A stretch of 7,426 nt of DNA from Betaproteobacteria bacterium (GTDB lineage Bacteria; Pseudomonadota; Gammaproteobacteria; Burkholderiales; SG8-39), in NCBI GenBank assembly GCA_947467405.1, contig CANIIN010000117.1:1-7426 (forward strand). Reading direction: 5' to 3'. Made by a program: the position numbers and the translations under genes. Shown here piece by piece: positions 5,427 to 7,426 of the stretch. Position 1 is the first letter of the stretch, and each line of letters opens with the position of its first letter. The notes under the pieces are model-generated. The model made no database searches and had not been told where the DNA came from. It saw nothing but the letters and a program-made list of their open reading frames with translations.

Positions 5427-5897
5427 TCAGTACTTCAGTTGCAGCTTGTCCAGCTGTTCCTTGGTCACGGCCGGCACGTCGCCGCGCGCATTCCAGCGGT
5501 TGAGGAACCATGCGCCTTCACCCACCCAGGCCTTGAATACGGCGAGGTTCTTCTGCCGCTCCGCTTCGTTCGAGCCGAGTTGGCGATACATGTTGCCGGG
5601 CTTGCCGTCCTTGGCTGACTTGCCGTCGTCCAGGCGGCGCATGATGGCGCCGGCGTCCGGCCAGCCGATGAAGTAGATCATCTCCCCGTAGCTATTCATG
5701 CGCGGGCCGGTCTTGTCTTTGGTGAATTTCTTTTCGTCGGCTTCGAAGGTATGCAGGTCGGGCGAATCCGGCCCGTGGCACTCGATGCAGCGATCCTTGA
5801 AGATCGGCAGGACGTCTTTGGTGTAGGTCGCGTCGGCGGCCATGGCCGGGGCGATGGCCGCAGACAGGATCGCAGTGGGGATGAAACGGTTCAGCAT
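5427..5897 (-). CDS. Secreted mono-haem c-type cytochrome
   Basis: 156-residue protein with a Sec signal peptide (residues 1-20, ending PAMA before ADATYTKDV), so it works in the periplasm or on its membrane face. One haem-binding site is present, CIECH at 37-41, inside DVLPIFKDRCIECHGPDSP; this opening resembles the PSCyt1/planctomycete-type cytochrome c domain. Met103 in GNMYRQLG is the best distal-ligand candidate; Met67, Met73 and Met86 are others. The middle is Lys/Asp-rich, and residues 118-136 carry several Trp and Phe (FKAWVGEGAWFLNRW). ATG 5897 has ACGGAG 6 nt upstream. The gene follows the short-chain dehydrogenase after 28 bp in the same direction, so the two likely share a transcript. 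Electron transfer is certain in kind; its donor and acceptor are unknown. Confidence 0.85.
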   Translation of the reverse strand: MLNRFIPTAILSAAIAPAMAADATYTKDVLPIFKDRCIECHGPDSPDLHTFEADEKKFTKDKTGPRMNSYGEMIYFIGWPDAGAIMRRLDDGKSAKDGKPGNMYRQLGSNEAERQKNLAVFKAWVGEGAWFLNRWNARGDVPAVTKEQLDKLQLKY

Positions 5898-5925
5898 GGA
5901 GCACTCCGTGGGCGTGATGGAAAAT

Positions 5926-6693
5926 TCAATGTGCGGTATAGCCGCCGTCGATCACCAGTTCCGAGCCGGTGACGAACTTCGATTCATCGGACGCCAGATA
6001 AACGGCGCCCCAGGCGATGTCGTCGACGTCGCCCATGTGGCCGATGGGATGCTGGGCATCGGCGGCGGCGCGCATGGCCTTCAGGTCGCCCATCGACGAC
6101 AGGTGCTTCTCCACCATCGGCGTCCAGATGAAGCCGGGATGGATGGAGTTGACGCGGATCTGGTTGGGGGCGTACAGCATGGCGTCAGTCTTGGACATGA
6201 GCCGCACTGCGCCCTTCGAGGCGTGATAGGGCGGCACATCGGCGCCGCCGACCAGGCCGTAGATCGATGACAGGTTGATGATGCTGCCTCGGCCTGCCTT
6301 CAGCAGGTGCGGAATGGCGTGCTTGGTGCCGAAGAACACGCCCTTGACGTTGATGCCTTGCACCAGATCCCACTCCGCTTCGGTGAGTTCGTGCGTGGGT
6401 TTGTTGGCGCCGGAGATGCCGGCGTTGTTGACCAGCACGTCCAGTTTGCCGAAGGCCTTGACGGCGGCGGCGACCGCGGCGGATACCTCGGACTCCTTCG
6501 ACGTGTCGCAATGCAGGTAGATGGCATGGCGGCCCTTGCCTTTCAGCATGGCTTCGAGCGCGCGTCCCGGCTCATCGAGAATGTCGAGGATGGCGACGGA
6601 TGCACCTTCTTCGCTGAAGCGATCCGCTACGGCGGCTCCGATGCCGAGTGCGGCGCCGGTAATGATGGCGACTTTGCCCTTGAGACGGTCCAT
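5926..6693 (-). CDS. Classical short-chain dehydrogenase/reductase (SDR), NAD-type
   Basis: 255 residues, the usual size of a classical SDR oxidoreductase. The Rossmann glycine motif is TGAALGIG at 12-19. Asp37 at the end of the second strand favours NAD(H) over NADP(H). NNAG stands at 89-92, and the catalytic set is Asn115, Ser143, Tyr156 and Lys160 (YHASK). IHPGFIWTPMV (184-194) follows and the protein ends VTGSELVIDGGYTAH. It resembles cyclic-alcohol or diol dehydrogenases and similar Burkholderiales SDRs, but the substrate cannot be read from sequence. ATG 6693 has AGGGA 7 nt upstream. The cytochrome gene starts 28 bp after its stop. The upstream gene, a dioxygenase, is on the same strand 156 bp away, so an aromatic or alicyclic breakdown role is possible but not shown. 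Confidence 0.93.
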   Translation of the reverse strand: MDRLKGKVAIITGAALGIGAAVADRFSEEGASVAILDILDEPGRALEAMLKGKGRHAIYLHCDTSKESEVSAAVAAAVKAFGKLDVLVNNAGISGANKPTHELTEAEWDLVQGINVKGVFFGTKHAIPHLLKAGRGSIINLSSIYGLVGGADVPPYHASKGAVRLMSKTDAMLYAPNQIRVNSIHPGFIWTPMVEKHLSSMGDLKAMRAAADAQHPIGHMGDVDDIAWGAVYLASDESKFVTGSELVIDGGYTAH

Positions 6694-6849
6694 GATCGAT
6701 TCCCTGTAATGTAGGAAACCATTATCGAATTGACCCTGTCGGCGACGTTGATCCCGGTCAAATGTGCAGGGAACCGGACGCCCGGTGCGGTCTGGCTCCG
6801 TTCGGGTGATTCACCCGTGTGATGACGGGCTCGCGGCCGCCGATCGGCG
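6694..6849 (-). promoter_or_regulatory. Promoter/operator candidates upstream of the SDR gene
   Basis: On the minus strand GATAAT (6725-6720) is a good -10 candidate that would place a transcript start near 6713, about 20 nt before the SDR start codon; no convincing -35 accompanies it. Just upstream is the dyad TTGACC (6730-6735) and GGTCAA (6756-6761), 20 nt apart, where an activator could replace a -35. Farther up is an exact palindrome CGGGTGA-T-TCACCCG (6803-6817), and CGCCGATCGGCG (6838-6849) directly follows the dioxygenase stop. The last two may belong to the end of the dioxygenase transcript; no T-run follows them. Confidence 0.4.
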
Positions 6850-7426
6850 TCAGCCGAAGCGGAAGCTCGATACCGCGACCTGGCCGTGGAAATCAGCCTC
6901 GTGATAGACGCATTGGGCCGGCTCCTGCTCGGCGGCGCCGACCGCCACCATGAGCGGAAGCAGGTGTTCCTCGCGCGGGTGGCACAGGCGCGCGGCGGGT
7001 GCGGCTTCCCAGTTGCGCAGCAGTTCGCTGCGCTCGGCCGGCGTCGATTTCAGCAGGGCCTGCTGCAGCCAGGCGTCGAAGGCGTGCGAGGGCGGTCCGG
7101 ACGTGGTGCGGAATTGCCGCAGGTTGTGGTAACTGAGGCCGCTGCCGAGGATCAGGACGCCTTCCTCACGCAGCGGCTTCAGGGCACGGCCCATGGCCAG
7201 GTGTGCGTCCGGATCGAGTCCGGCCTTGAGTGACAACTGCACCACGGGAACATCCGCCTTGGGGTACATCACCGCCAGCGGCACGAAGCTGCCGTGATCA
7301 AAGCCACGTTCGGCGTCTTCGCCCACGCGGATGCCGGCGGATGCAGCGACTTGACGCACACGTTTTGCCACGGAGAGTGAGCCCGGCGCCGGATAGCGAA
7401 TGGTGTAGGTCTCGGGCGAGATCGGA
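6850..7426 (-). CDS. Class III extradiol dioxygenase, DODA/YgiD type, C-terminal part
   Basis: 191 codons to the stop; the N-terminus lies beyond the right edge, since the frame stays open to 7426 with family-like sequence (YPAPGSLS before VAKRV). A GTG at 7371 is therefore internal, not a start. The family (LigB superfamily; 4,5-DOPA dioxygenase-like, usually about 260 residues) uses a metal bound by histidines to cleave catecholic rings. Visible blocks, numbered from the window edge: GFDHGSFVPL at 41-50, VPVVQLSL at 59-66, LILGSGLSYHNLR at 91-103 with a conserved His-Asn, and CHPREEHLLPLMVAVGAA at 148-165. The protein ends VAVSSFRFG. Roughly 70 residues, which should include metal-binding histidines, are outside the window. 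Many bacterial members have no proven substrate. Confidence 0.9.
   Translation of the reverse strand, partial: PISPETYTIRYPAPGSLSVAKRVRQVAASAGIRVGEDAERGFDHGSFVPLAVMYPKADVPVVQLSLKAGLDPDAHLAMGRALKPLREEGVLILGSGLSYHNLRQFRTTSGPPSHAFDAWLQQALLKSTPAERSELLRNWEAAPAARLCHPREEHLLPLMVAVGAAEQEPAQCVYHEADFHGQVAVSSFRFG

Noticed and set aside
6833..6840. GCGGCCGC palindrome (a NotI site)
   Set aside because: A short GC palindrome expected by chance in DNA of this composition; no further structure supports a role.
7371..7426. Dioxygenase starting at GTG 7371
   Set aside because: Family-like sequence continues in frame to the window edge, and the fragment lacks the N-terminal metal-binding part, so the gene is cut by the window.
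1..7426. CRISPR arrays, tRNA or rRNA genes, insertion sequences, phage or toxin-antitoxin genes
   Set aside because: Looked for on both strands; no spaced direct repeats, cloverleaf-like sequence, transposase motifs or other mobile-element genes are visible.

Overview
The window is GC-rich, densely coded DNA from a proteobacterium, most likely a betaproteobacterium of the Burkholderiales or a close relative. The reasons are two tandem Bug/TctC-type solute receptors (a family greatly expanded in that group), a CbbR-like LysR regulator beside an SbtA-like permease, and class I PurE with PurK. Taxonomy is inferred from gene content only. Eight genes are visible; two run off the window edges. All lie on the minus strand except the LysR regulator.

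Layout, left to right. Positions 1-109 hold the first 36 codons of a Bug receptor, cut by the window edge. A strong hairpin terminator (197-229) follows the second, complete Bug receptor (265-1248). The 1249-1480 gap holds a tandem 12-bp repeat, a small dyad and copy 1 of a palindromic repeat. Then come three overlapping minus-strand genes, transcribed in the order SbtA-like bicarbonate permease (3228-4199), purE (2698-3243), purK (1481-2701). An unusually AT-rich divergent promoter region (4200-4310) separates the permease from the plus-strand LysR gene (4311-5279). The convergent gap 5280-5426 holds copy 2 of the palindromic repeat and a second hairpin. Beyond it are a secreted mono-haem cytochrome c (5427-5897) and, 28 bp upstream of it in the same direction, a short-chain dehydrogenase (5926-6693). 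A 156-bp gap with palindromes follows. The window ends in a class III extradiol (DODA/YgiD-type) dioxygenase that lacks its N-terminus (6850-7426).

The most interesting point is the central block. PurK consumes bicarbonate with ATP to make N5-CAIR, and PurE rearranges N5-CAIR to CAIR. Here their genes overlap end to start with a predicted bicarbonate importer (16-bp overlap permease/purE, 4-bp GTGA overlap purE/purK). Divergent from the block is a LysR protein of the type that controls carbon fixation and inorganic-carbon uptake. Read plainly, this is a bicarbonate supply-and-use operon for purine synthesis; that reading is inference. No SbtB, carbonic anhydrase or RuBisCO gene is present in the window.

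A second observation is a pair of about 45-nt imperfect palindromes (near 1401-1441 and 5305-5354). They share an identical 13-nt core in a 15-nt loop and show a paired base change in the stem, suggesting a dispersed structural repeat family.
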